Origin: Chloroflexota bacterium
GTDB taxonomy: Bacteria; Chloroflexota; UBA11872; VXOZ01
Length of the DNA stretch: 10,546 nt
Assembly (NCBI GenBank): GCA_009839775.1
Contig: VXOZ01000059.1
Location: 1-10,546 of the forward strand
Reading direction: 5' to 3'
In this document: piece after piece, positions 1 through 6,434 of the stretch
Position numbering within the stretch: position 1 is the first letter of the stretch
Layout of the letters: each line of letters opens with the position of its first letter
The notes under the pieces: model-generated
Told to the model about the DNA's origin: nothing
Databases searched by the model: none
The model's input: the letters and a program-made list of their open reading frames with translations, nothing else
Translations under genes and position numbers: made by a program

Positions 1-391
1 CACTGAGCGCACTGCCAATCTGCTCCAGAGTTTGCTCCTCAGATACCCCGGCATCCACCTGCAAGCCGTTGGGACGCACCTTTATGCCTGTGGCACCTAC
101 GTCATGCGCAAGCTGCGCAAACTCCTTCGCGGTTTCGATGTTCTCCCGCACCGTCTCTGCATCAAGCGCGTGGAACTCGCAGGTAGTGCCCAGTCCGATA
201 ATCGTGACCGGCGAATCCGCGAAGCGTGCCTTTATTTCCCGGCGTTCTTGCGCTGAGAGGGTGGGTTCGACGCCGTGCGCGTGGGTGGTGCGGAGTTCTA
301 CTCCAGAGATCCCAACCGCTTCACAGTTTGTGAGAATTGCGGGAATGTCCCAGTCTGCCGCGATGTTGTAGGTCACGATTCCAAGACGCAT
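1..391 (-). CDS. Sugar-phosphate isomerase/epimerase-like TIM-barrel protein (N-terminal part, cut by window edge)
   Basis: The minus strand reads open from an ATG at 391 through base 1, giving about 130 residues with no stop, so the C-terminal half lies outside the window. The protein starts MRLGIVTYNIAADWD, followed by a segment around residues 20-33 ending in GISGVELRTTHAHG, then VTIIGLGTTCEFHA and GATGIKVRPNG. The order strand, helix, GVELR, helix, GLG, GIKVRP is typical of the xylose-isomerase-like / AP-endonuclease-2 TIM-barrel superfamily (sugar phosphate isomerase/epimerase), whose members often bind a divalent metal. A Shine-Dalgarno-like GAGGAG (402-407 on the plus strand, read in reverse) lies 10 bases before the ATG and supports this start. 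The substrate cannot be told from this half. It is transcribed away from the polysaccharide genes, and a perfect palindrome lies about 40 bases upstream of its start. Confidence 0.8.
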   Translation of the reverse strand, partial: MRLGIVTYNIAADWDIPAILTNCEAVGISGVELRTTHAHGVEPTLSAQERREIKARFADSPVTIIGLGTTCEFHALDAETVRENIETAKEFAQLAHDVGATGIKVRPNGLQVDAGVSEEQTLEQIGSALS

Positions 392-432
392 GGCGCTGTA
401 GCTCCTCATGGCGTGGGGCAAATACCGTGTGC

Positions 433-450
433 ATTCATGCTAGCATGAAT
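433..450. promoter_or_regulatory. Perfect 18-bp palindrome, candidate operator
   Basis: ATTCATGCTAGCATGAAT is identical to its own reverse complement. It lies 42 bases upstream of the ATG of the minus-strand isomerase-like gene, where an operator for a dimeric repressor would be expected. Symmetry and position are seen directly; the operator role is inferred. It has no T-run, so it is not a terminator. Confidence 0.45.
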
Positions 451-487
451 ATGTGAGACAGGCACGCACTGAAAGTGACCGACGTGG

Positions 488-619
488 CTAGACGCAAGCC
501 TGGAGGAGCTTCTGGGACAACTGCACTGCGGTAGTCGGCCACTCCTCAGGCCCCTGTGCTTCGGCATAGTGCTGCGCTTCACTCCGTGAATGGTCTCGAT
601 CCGGTCTTTTATAACCCAT
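488..619 (-). CDS. Doubtful 43-aa small ORF upstream of the isomerase-like gene
   Basis: On the minus strand an ATG at 619 opens 43 codons ending in TAG at 488-490. The peptide begins MGYKRPDRDHSRSEAQHYAE and continues AQGPEEWPTTAVQLSQKLLQ, ending ACV. Its composition is more protein-like than the longer ORFs in the other frames of this gap, which run through the repeat. There is no convincing ribosome binding site, and I recognise no family. It may be a remnant of a gene interrupted by the repeat at 649-730, or chance. The low confidence reflects the short length. Confidence 0.2.
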   Translation of the reverse strand: MGYKRPDRDHSRSEAQHYAEAQGPEEWPTTAVQLSQKLLQACV

Positions 620-648
620 CTCATGAGTACAATGTCTGTGCAGATCTG

Positions 649-730
649 CCCTTCGACAGGCTCAGGGCGAACGGAAAAGCGAAAATCTATTCGTGCTGAG
701 TGGGCTTCACGAAGCCCTTGTCGAAGCACG
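649..730. repeat. Composite dispersed inverted repeat (REP-like) with nested hairpin
   Basis: Left arm: CCCTTCGACAGGCTCAGGGC from 649, continuing GAACGG to 674. Right arm: TTCGTGCTGAG (690-700) and TTGTCGAAGCACG (718-730), which together form an imperfect reverse complement of the left arm. The right arm is split by 17 bases (701-717) containing a perfect 7-bp hairpin, GGGCTTC (702-708) and GAAGCCC (711-717). The unit resembles the short palindromic repeats with a CTTCGACAGGCTCAG core that occur in many copies in many bacterial genomes; translated, they give the spurious peptide RPEPVEG. Only one copy is in the window, so the dispersed nature is known from similar elements and not shown here. 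Confidence 0.65.
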
Positions 731-902
731 CAACAGTATGTCGGGCCGGTTTATGAGACAGCTTCTAATGTCATGAGCAAAGCACGAGAAGCGCTCAAAT
801 CCCAGTTACGTCCAAACTCGAGCGCCGCGCCCTCGTCGCGCTACAATAACAGGTGAGCATGATGTCCACCCGCTGGAACGCCCAGTATTGCGAGGTTTGG
901 CT

Positions 903-2057
903 GTGGAAATTGGGATCAATGCCCTGAAGCTCTACTCCTCACAGGACTACCGCAATGCCGGCATAAGCCACTATATTCGACAACTGACAACACATCTTCT
1001 CAATACCGACAGCGAGAATCACTACACCCTCTTTACGAACAACCTCATGCCGGAGTGGCGCGAGCCCACGCGACACACGCCTACCATTGTCACGAGTAGG
1101 CTCCCTACAGCGCACCCGGTGCCTCGTATCTTGTGGGAGCAGACAGTCTTGGCATGGCGCGCGGCCCATGATAAACTAGATGTACTGCACTGCCCGCTGA
1201 ATGTGATTCCAATGGGGGCAGCGTGTCCCACCGTTCTGACGATCCACGACCTTACTTTTCTTCGCTATCCTCGGTTATTCCCTCAACTCAAACGACAGTA
1301 TCTCCGGCTTTTCACCCGCTTGTCTGCACAGCATGCGAATGCAGTCGTCGCAGTGTCCGCAAGCACCCGTGACGACGTGGTGCAAATGCTAGGGGTCCCG
1401 CAAGAGCGGGTGCACGTCGTCCATCATGCCGCTGACGCCGACTTCCGTCCGCGCGCACAAGAGGAATGCAGCACATTTCGTACTTCCAAGGGCTTGCCAA
1501 ATCGATACGTTCTCTACGTCGGCACGCTAGAACCGCGAAAGAATGTTGACGTGCTCATCCGAGCGTTTGGGAAAGTCGTGCGTGAAGAAAAGCTGCCCCA
1601 TAGCCTGGTATTGGTTGGCGCCAAAGGTTGGATGACGCAAGCGATTCAGCAGGCAATTGCGGAAGCCAATGTTGGCGAGCGCCTGCTCATGCCGGGGTAC
1701 GTGGCGCGTGCAGAGTTGCCGCTATGGTATAGTAGCGCTGACGTGTTTGTCTATCCTTCAACCTATGAGGGATTTGGCTATCCGGTACTTGAAGCCATGG
1801 CCTCGGGCACGCCGGTGATCACCTCGAATACATCCTCCATGCCGGAAATCGCAAGTGATGCCGGCGTGCTGGTGTCGCCGCGTGAGGAGAGCACTCTGGC
1901 TGCCGCCATGGCCAGCATTCTGACGGACACTGCACTCGCGGACAGCCTGCGCGCGCGCGGCCTTGAGCAGGCGAGCCGATTCTCTTGGGATAAATCGGTG
2001 CGCACGTGCATGAACTTGTATCAGTCACTCGGCACTCAAGCGCCTACTCAGAGTTAA
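903..2057 (+). CDS. GT4 family glycosyltransferase (GT-B fold)
   Basis: A 384-residue retaining glycosyltransferase that would transfer a sugar from a nucleotide-sugar donor to a growing lipid-linked glycan on the cytoplasmic side. The N-terminal acceptor domain starts VEIGINALKLYSSQDYRNAG, and the linker carries VLTIHDLTFLRYP. The C-terminal donor-binding domain begins with YVLYVGTLEPRKN (around residues 203-213) and includes the GT4 E-x7-E motif EGFGYPVLE (E289, E297), followed by ASGTPVITSNTSSMPEI. I chose the GTG at 903 because GAGG (892-895) lies 7 bases before it and the protein then starts directly with the first beta strand; a TTG at 888 is the longer alternative. The gene stops 2 bases before the phosphotransferase start, so the two are very likely cotranscribed and coupled. 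The exact sugar specificity cannot be read. Confidence 0.9.
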   Translation: MEIGINALKLYSSQDYRNAGISHYIRQLTTHLLNTDSENHYTLFTNNLMPEWREPTRHTPTIVTSRLPTAHPVPRILWEQTVLAWRAAHDKLDVLHCPLNVIPMGAACPTVLTIHDLTFLRYPRLFPQLKRQYLRLFTRLSAQHANAVVAVSASTRDDVVQMLGVPQERVHVVHHAADADFRPRAQEECSTFRTSKGLPNRYVLYVGTLEPRKNVDVLIRAFGKVVREEKLPHSLVLVGAKGWMTQAIQQAIAEANVGERLLMPGYVARAELPLWYSSADVFVYPSTYEGFGYPVLEAMASGTPVITSNTSSMPEIASDAGVLVSPREESTLAAAMASILTDTALADSLRARGLEQASRFSWDKSVRTCMNLYQSLGTQAPTQS

Positions 2058-2059
2058 CT

Positions 2060-3517
2060 ATGGTTGCCTCAATGGTTTCGCCGCCAAAAGTCAAGCGCAG
2101 AAAGCAGCTTGCGGGCAAGCTGCTCTTCGGCGTACTTGACCTGGCACTCGCCGCTCTTGCTTTCTACCTCTCCTGGTGGCTACGCTACGAGCTGGAGATT
2201 GGGCCGCTTCTGACAGAGTTTCAGTACTTGCCGTTTGGCTTCTATCTGGGCGTCTTCACTAGCTACCTTGTCTTGATTCTTGTCGCTTTCCAGATTACGC
2301 GCGTCTACCGTTTGCGGCGGTCTACGGGCCTGCTCGACGAACTGGGCCGTATTTTCTTAGGATCAGCACTTGCCGTATTCGTACTCATTGTCATCTTTTC
2401 CATGTATCAGCCTGCGGTTTACTCGCGCCTCGTATTCACTTACATTGGCTTGAGCACACCACTGATCATCGGCGCGAGCCGCGTGCTGTTCCGCATTGGA
2501 GTCGACATGCTGCGGCGCCGCGGCCGTCTGCTCGAACAATTGGTCGTGGTCGGCGGCGGCATGCATGGCAAGATGATCATGCAGCAGGTGGTAACGCAGC
2601 CGAACCTCGGGTACCGACTCGTTGGGTTCTTGGACGACGGGCATTTCGCGCGCGGCGCGCACTTCGGTCGCATCAGGGTATTGGGTGCGGTTGATCGACT
2701 TGCCGACGTGGTACAAGCCTACGGGGTGGAGCGTGTGATCATCGCGCTGCCCGCGACTGAGCACCGGCGTATTGCCGACGTAATGGATCAATGCAAAGCA
2801 CAAGGAGTTGGCTTTCACCTCATCCCGGACCTCTTCGAAATTCAACTCAACACGGTAGACATTGACTCTATCGGAGGCATCCCCATCATTGGCCTGAAAG
2901 ACGGTGGGATCGTTGGCTGGGACTTCTTCCTGAAGCGTCTCCTCGACACGATCATGTCTTCAGCCGTGCTCATCTTGGGCAGTCCCGTATTCTTGATCAT
3001 TGCGCTTGCCATCAAATTGGAATCGTCCGGCCCGGTGCTGTACACCGCGGAACGAGTCGGCCAGAACGGCAAGCCGTTCAGAATGTACAAGTTCCGCTCC
3101 ATGCGCGAGGACGCCGACGAACTACGCTCTGCGCTCGCCGACCATAACCAAGCCGACGGACCGCTCTTCAAAATGGCAAACGACCCCCGGCGCACGAGAG
3201 TCGGCGCTTGGCTGCGCAGGCTTTCGCTCGATGAACTGCCGCAGTTTTGGAACATACTGCGCGGTGATATGAGCCTCGTCGGCCCGCGGGCGCCGCTCGC
3301 CGAAGAAGTGGCCCAGTATGAGGAATGGCAGAAGAAGCGGCTCAGTGTAAAGCCCGGTTTGACCGGACTGTGGCAAGTGAATGGGCGGAGCAACGTCCCC
3401 TTCGAAGAGATGGTGATGATGGATATTTATTATATTGATAATTGGTCGCTTGGCCTTGACATCAATCTCATAATCCGCACGATTCCGGCAGTCTTACGCC
3501 GCGACGGCGCCTACTAA
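2060..3517 (+). CDS. Polyprenyl-phosphate sugar-1-phosphate transferase (WbaP/WcaJ-type initiating enzyme)
   Basis: A 485-residue membrane enzyme that starts glycan assembly by moving a sugar-1-phosphate from a nucleotide sugar onto undecaprenyl phosphate. Four hydrophobic segments lie in the first 150 or so residues (for example FGVLDLALAALAFYLSWWLR). A Rossmann-like CoA-binding domain follows, with LVVVGGGMHGK (glycines near 165-167). The C-terminal bacterial sugar transferase domain starts at a membrane segment after FFLKRLLD and has MYKFRSM (K344-M348), the catalytic Asp-Glu pair in SLDELPQFWNIL (D391, E392), RGDMSLVGPR and KPGLTGLWQVNGRS. The length fits the large PHPT class (about 460-490 residues). 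The ATG at 2060 is chosen because it avoids overlap with the upstream gene; in-frame ATGs at 2006 and 2072 are alternatives, and none has a good ribosome site. The sugar (glucose, galactose or other) is undetermined. Confidence 0.93.
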   Translation: MVASMVSPPKVKRRKQLAGKLLFGVLDLALAALAFYLSWWLRYELEIGPLLTEFQYLPFGFYLGVFTSYLVLILVAFQITRVYRLRRSTGLLDELGRIFLGSALAVFVLIVIFSMYQPAVYSRLVFTYIGLSTPLIIGASRVLFRIGVDMLRRRGRLLEQLVVVGGGMHGKMIMQQVVTQPNLGYRLVGFLDDGHFARGAHFGRIRVLGAVDRLADVVQAYGVERVIIALPATEHRRIADVMDQCKAQGVGFHLIPDLFEIQLNTVDIDSIGGIPIIGLKDGGIVGWDFFLKRLLDTIMSSAVLILGSPVFLIIALAIKLESSGPVLYTAERVGQNGKPFRMYKFRSMREDADELRSALADHNQADGPLFKMANDPRRTRVGAWLRRLSLDELPQFWNILRGDMSLVGPRAPLAEEVAQYEEWQKKRLSVKPGLTGLWQVNGRSNVPFEEMVMMDIYYIDNWSLGLDINLIIRTIPAVLRRDGAY

Positions 3518-3549
3518 GTGGTTCTCCTAGAGAAACGTATCGATGTTAG

Positions 3550-3605
3550 CATGCCGTAAGATCATGCCGTGCCAACGTTGTCAGTGAATCCAGATTCCGT
3601 ACAAT
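3550..3605 (+). promoter_or_regulatory. Putative sigma70-type promoter with an upstream direct repeat
   Basis: TTGTCA (3578-3583) and TACAAT (3600-3605) are separated by 16 bases and match the usual -35 and -10 boxes well. Just upstream, CATGCCGT occurs twice (3550-3557 and 3563-3570), 13 bases apart, a layout that could bind an activator. A transcript would start near 3612 and carry a leader of about 140 bases before the second glycosyltransferase gene. The boxes are seen directly; activity is inferred. Confidence 0.4.
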
Positions 3606-3668
3606 TCAGGGGACGGCGTGACTTTCTCAGCGCAGAGATACGGATAGGTTGATAGATTCTCGCCCGTA

Positions 3669-3688
3669 GCAGCCCTAGACGGTGCTGC
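3669..3688 (+). other. Leader hairpin upstream of the second glycosyltransferase
   Basis: GCAGC-CC pairs with GG-T-GCTGC across a TAGAC loop, with one bulged T, giving a 7-bp stem in the predicted leader. It has no T-run and matches no riboswitch that I recognise. It may simply be an incidental stem. Confidence 0.2.
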
Positions 3689-3751
3689 GTCACATCACAC
3701 AAAGCAAAGCTCGCTTACTCCTGCATACAATAAAGAGTGCCGCCTACCACG

Positions 3752-4885
3752 ATGCGCATCGCCATAGCCCACGATTACCTCAACCAGATGGGGGGCGCGG
3801 AGAACGTTCTGCTCACGCTCCACGAGATCTTCCCAGAGGCGCCCATTTACACGTCCTTCTACCGACCGGACGCCATGTCCGCAGCGTTTCACCCGCTCGA
3901 CATACGCACTACCTTTCTGCAGAAGCTTGGACCGCTCACCCGTTATCCGCGGCATCAGATGCTGCTGCCGCTCTATCCTATCGCCTTCGAGCACCTTGAC
4001 CTTCGCGAATATGACGTAGTCCTTAGCAACAGCAGCGCATGGTGCAAGGGCGTCATTACCCGTGAAGACGCCCGGCACATTTGCTATTGCCTCTCTCCCA
4101 TGCGCTTTGCCTGGAACACACGGGAATACCTTGCGGGGGAACAAATAGGCTGGCTGCCACGAAAGGTGCTGCCTGCAGTACTCACAAGAATTCGCGCCTG
4201 GGATGTCGCCACGAACGTGCGTGTGGACGACTTCGTTGCGATTTCCCGGGCTATAGCTGCACGGATCAAGGCATACTACAACCGCGAAGCGTCCATCCTC
4301 TTCCCACCGGTCGACACGTCTCTTTTTACCCCATCCGACCACGTTGATGACTACTTCCTGATTGTCTCCCGCTTGGTGCCTTACAAGCGGGTGGACTTAG
4401 CGATCCAAGCCTTCAACCGTTTAGGCTTGCCATTGCGGATTATCGGCGATGGACGAGACCGCGCTCGTTTGGAGGCGATGGCAGAGCCAAACGTGCAGTT
4501 TCTGGGTTACGTAGACGATGAGACACGGCGGCGTCACCTGTCGCAATGCAGAGCGCTGGTCTTTCCCGGGGAAGAGGATTTCGGACTGGTCCCGGTAGAA
4601 ACGCAAGCCTCCGGACGTCCGGTCATCGCCTATGCTGCCGGCGGAGCGCTGGACACTGTGGTTGAGGGTGAAACGGGGCACTTCTTCTCTGAACAACGGG
4701 TGGAGGCTCTTTGCGAAGCAATTGAACGCTTTGCCACAATGGCATTCTGCACTGAGCGCATCACGGAACATGCCGCGGCCTTCGACACCAACGTATTCAA
4801 GAAGAAAATGACAACCCTCATTGACACTGCCGCGTCGCGGCCGCGCTTTCCCAAAGGCCCATGTTCGCCGCCCTCACTGGCGTAG
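3752..4885 (+). CDS. GT4 family glycosyltransferase, WbaZ-like
   Basis: A 377-residue GT-B glycosyltransferase. The N-terminus MRIAIAHDYLNQMGGAENVL, followed by FPEAPIYTSFYRPDAM, is characteristic of the WbaZ-like group (known members are mannosyl- or related transferases acting on O-antigen or exopolysaccharide intermediates). The donor domain carries YFLIVSRLVPYKRVDLAI, LRIIGDGRDRARLE and the E-x7-E motif EDFGLVPVE (E275, E283), then ASGRPVIAYAAGGALDTV. I chose the ATG at 3752 because it starts the first beta strand exactly; a GTG at 3737 would add five residues. The ribosome site is weak (AAAGAG, about 14 bases upstream). It lies 234 bases after the phosphotransferase gene and probably has its own promoter. 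Donor and linkage are not determinable; mannose is only a family-based guess. Confidence 0.9.
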   Translation: MRIAIAHDYLNQMGGAENVLLTLHEIFPEAPIYTSFYRPDAMSAAFHPLDIRTTFLQKLGPLTRYPRHQMLLPLYPIAFEHLDLREYDVVLSNSSAWCKGVITREDARHICYCLSPMRFAWNTREYLAGEQIGWLPRKVLPAVLTRIRAWDVATNVRVDDFVAISRAIAARIKAYYNREASILFPPVDTSLFTPSDHVDDYFLIVSRLVPYKRVDLAIQAFNRLGLPLRIIGDGRDRARLEAMAEPNVQFLGYVDDETRRRHLSQCRALVFPGEEDFGLVPVETQASGRPVIAYAAGGALDTVVEGETGHFFSEQRVEALCEAIERFATMAFCTERITEHAAAFDTNVFKKKMTTLIDTAASRPRFPKGPCSPPSLA

Positions 4886-4895
4886 GCAAGGAATC

Positions 4896-4904
4896 TGCTA
4901 AAAT
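4896..4904 (+). promoter_or_regulatory. Possible extended -10 promoter element before the Wzz-like genes
   Basis: TGCTAAAAT fits an extended -10 box (TG-n-TANAAT) in the 51-base gap before the first Wzz-like gene, 32 bases before its ATG. No good -35 box is present, which an extended -10 can tolerate. Weak evidence. Confidence 0.25.
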
Positions 4905-4936
4905 GAGGTGGTATTCACGCGCCAACCGAGTTGTTC

Positions 4937-5686
4937 ATGAGCATTCAATCGTATCTCAGAATTCTGGGAGCCAGAAGGAAGCTGATCCTGAGCGTCACCA
5001 TCGTGGCGTTCATTGGAAGTGTGGTTTTGGCACTCATCTGGCCGAATGCCTATGAGTCATCCGTGCGCGTCCATGTTCAGGCCGTACCTCCTACTGCGAC
5101 ACCTGAGAGCGGGGAGGTCCATTACTCGGAGGAATACTACCGTCAGGTTCTCGCCCAGTACAACATTGAGGACTTCTCCGAAATCGTCCAAGGGCAGGCG
5201 TTCGCCGCGAGCGTTTCCGATATTGTTGCCGAGCGTTATGGATTGCAGTTCACGCCAAAACAGATTGAAGATTCACTGCGCAGCACCCACAGTCATCGAA
5301 TCTTGGAACTCACCTTTGTCAGTGATGAACCGCTAGTCGCGCAGGCCTTGGCAGACGCTGCGCAGACACTACTCGAGACGAGAGCCGGGGACTATTCTCT
5401 CACTGTGCGTGAGGGACTTGTAAGCCTCACGATCCTTGACCCGGCGACCGACCCGGAAGCCACCTCGCTGGTCCGTCTGGGCCTCGATATCTTTGCTCGC
5501 ACACTGGTGGCCTTTCTCCTCATCACGGGGCTTGCGTTTGTCCTGGAGGTGTTATCGGGTATCTGTCGCTCGCGAGAAGATGTTGAGGAAGCGCTTCGCA
5601 TTCCGGTACTGATGACTATTCCCCCCATTCCGCAACAAGACTTGGCGACTGCGCAGGGACCCCTTGAGGATTCGACCGAAAGCTAG
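4937..5686 (+). CDS. Wzz/CapA-type chain-length determinant protein (first of two)
   Basis: A 249-residue polysaccharide co-polymerase-like membrane protein. It has a short cytoplasmic start (MSIQSYLRILGARRKLILSV), a first membrane segment around residues 17-37 (TIVAFIGSVVLALIW), an extracytoplasmic region of about 140 residues, a second membrane segment (ARTLVAFLLITGLAFVLEV) and a cytoplasmic tail with SREDVEEALRIPVLMTIPPI. This two-membrane-segment topology, with a tail leading to an IPVL-type motif, is that of Wzz-domain proteins such as CapA/CpsC, which set polymer length and activate a partner kinase. It is much shorter than a fused Wzc (about 700 residues), and the kinase is encoded separately two genes downstream. 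The start at 4937 is the first ATG in frame; it lacks a strong ribosome site. The stop is 8 bases before the next start. Confidence 0.8.
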   Translation: MSIQSYLRILGARRKLILSVTIVAFIGSVVLALIWPNAYESSVRVHVQAVPPTATPESGEVHYSEEYYRQVLAQYNIEDFSEIVQGQAFAASVSDIVAERYGLQFTPKQIEDSLRSTHSHRILELTFVSDEPLVAQALADAAQTLLETRAGDYSLTVREGLVSLTILDPATDPEATSLVRLGLDIFARTLVAFLLITGLAFVLEVLSGICRSREDVEEALRIPVLMTIPPIPQQDLATAQGPLEDSTES

Positions 5687-5694
5687 GATGCTGA

Positions 5695-6372
5695 ATGCTT
5701 GAGCTTGCATCTCTACGGTTGCAGGACTACACAGGCGTCATTCGACGGCGGTATTGGATTGTGCTCGTTCTTGCTCTCGTTGCCGCGCTCACCGCCTATT
5801 TCTACAGCAGTCGGCAGCAACCCGTATACCAAGCGGGAGCGAGTGTTCTCGTTACACCGAACGTCATCGACTACTGGACGATGGGGGCTGTAGAGCGGCT
5901 GCTCAATACCTATGTAGGGCACTTGCGCACCGGGGAGGTGGCGCAACGCGTGGTAGACCGCATGGAACTTGATGTATCGCCTGATACCGTACTCGGCGGC
6001 TTGCGGACGGCTATCGTCTCGAACAGCTATATAGTCGTGATCCAGGTGGAGAGTACCTCTCCACAACAAGCGGTTCATGCCGCCAATGGGTTTGCCTACG
6101 AGCTAGTGCGGCTAACACAATCGGAGCAGAGCAGCGGCCCGGACGGCGACATCTTCGTGCAGGCTCGGGTATTTGATGAAGCGAGTAACGCTGTGCAGAT
6201 AGGCCCTCGCGTGAGATTCAATGTGGCAGTTGCTCTTGTGCTTGGCGTAATTGCCGGCATTGTCTTGGCGCTAGTAAGCGAGTTTCTCGATGCGCGCGTC
6301 CGTCTCCGGCGAGAGGCTGAGCAAATTCTCGGCGTGCCTATCGTTGCCTGCATCCCTCCGGTTCCCAAGTAA
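5695..6372 (+). CDS. Wzz/CapA-type chain-length determinant protein (second of two)
   Basis: A 225-residue protein with the same architecture as its upstream neighbour. LQDYTGVIRRRYWIVLVLAL leads into the first membrane segment (residues about 20-38), followed by a short extracytoplasmic domain, a second membrane segment (FNVAVALVLGVIAGIVLALV) and a cytoplasmic tail with LRREAEQILGVPIVACIPPV. The tail motif GVPIVACIPPVP parallels RIPVLMTIPPIP of the first protein, so the pair probably arose by an old duplication, although the rest has diverged. AGGA (5685-5688) lies 6 bases before the ATG at 5695, a good start; it overlaps the end of the upstream gene, which suggests coupled translation. Likely role: a partner in a mixed chain-length complex that engages the kinase encoded next. 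Confidence 0.8.
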   Translation: MLELASLRLQDYTGVIRRRYWIVLVLALVAALTAYFYSSRQQPVYQAGASVLVTPNVIDYWTMGAVERLLNTYVGHLRTGEVAQRVVDRMELDVSPDTVLGGLRTAIVSNSYIVVIQVESTSPQQAVHAANGFAYELVRLTQSEQSSGPDGDIFVQARVFDEASNAVQIGPRVRFNVAVALVLGVIAGIVLALVSEFLDARVRLRREAEQILGVPIVACIPPVPK

Positions 6373-6434
6373 ATTTGGATACACGTGTACCAACTACGTA
6401 GACACTGCATTGCGCTTGACGATATAAGGCAAGG

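Larger units (their letters stand above)
392..902. other. Long intergenic region between divergent genes
   Basis: This 511-base stretch separates the minus-strand isomerase-like gene from the plus-strand polysaccharide locus. It holds the 18-bp palindrome (433-450), the doubtful small ORF (488-619) and the composite repeat (649-730). A TACAAT hexamer at 842-847 could be the -10 box of a promoter for the first glycosyltransferase gene, 55 bases before its start, but I see no good -35 box. I found no other gene, tRNA or terminator here. Confidence 0.6.

Noticed and set aside
406..729. 107-codon minus-strand ORF containing RPEPVEG
   Set aside because: RPEPVEG is the well-known spurious translation of the dispersed CTTCGACAGGCTCAG repeat; the rest shows no family features.
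453..760. Idea that TGAGACA at 453-459 and 754-760 marks the ends of a small transposable element
   Set aside because: The two copies are direct, only seven bases long and not flanked by a target duplication or terminal inverted repeats.
590..856. 88-codon plus-strand ORF in the left intergenic gap
   Set aside because: It runs through the palindromic repeat, has no ribosome site or recognisable domain, and its composition looks random.
3523..3537. Possible terminator after the phosphotransferase gene (TTCTC-CTA-GAGAA)
   Set aside because: The stem is only five weak pairs with no T-run, so it is not a credible intrinsic terminator.
6380..6401. Two small palindromes (TACACGTGTA and CTACGTAG) before the kinase gene
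   Set aside because: They are short, unlike each other and in an AT-rich gap where such palindromes arise by chance; no promoter is arranged around them.
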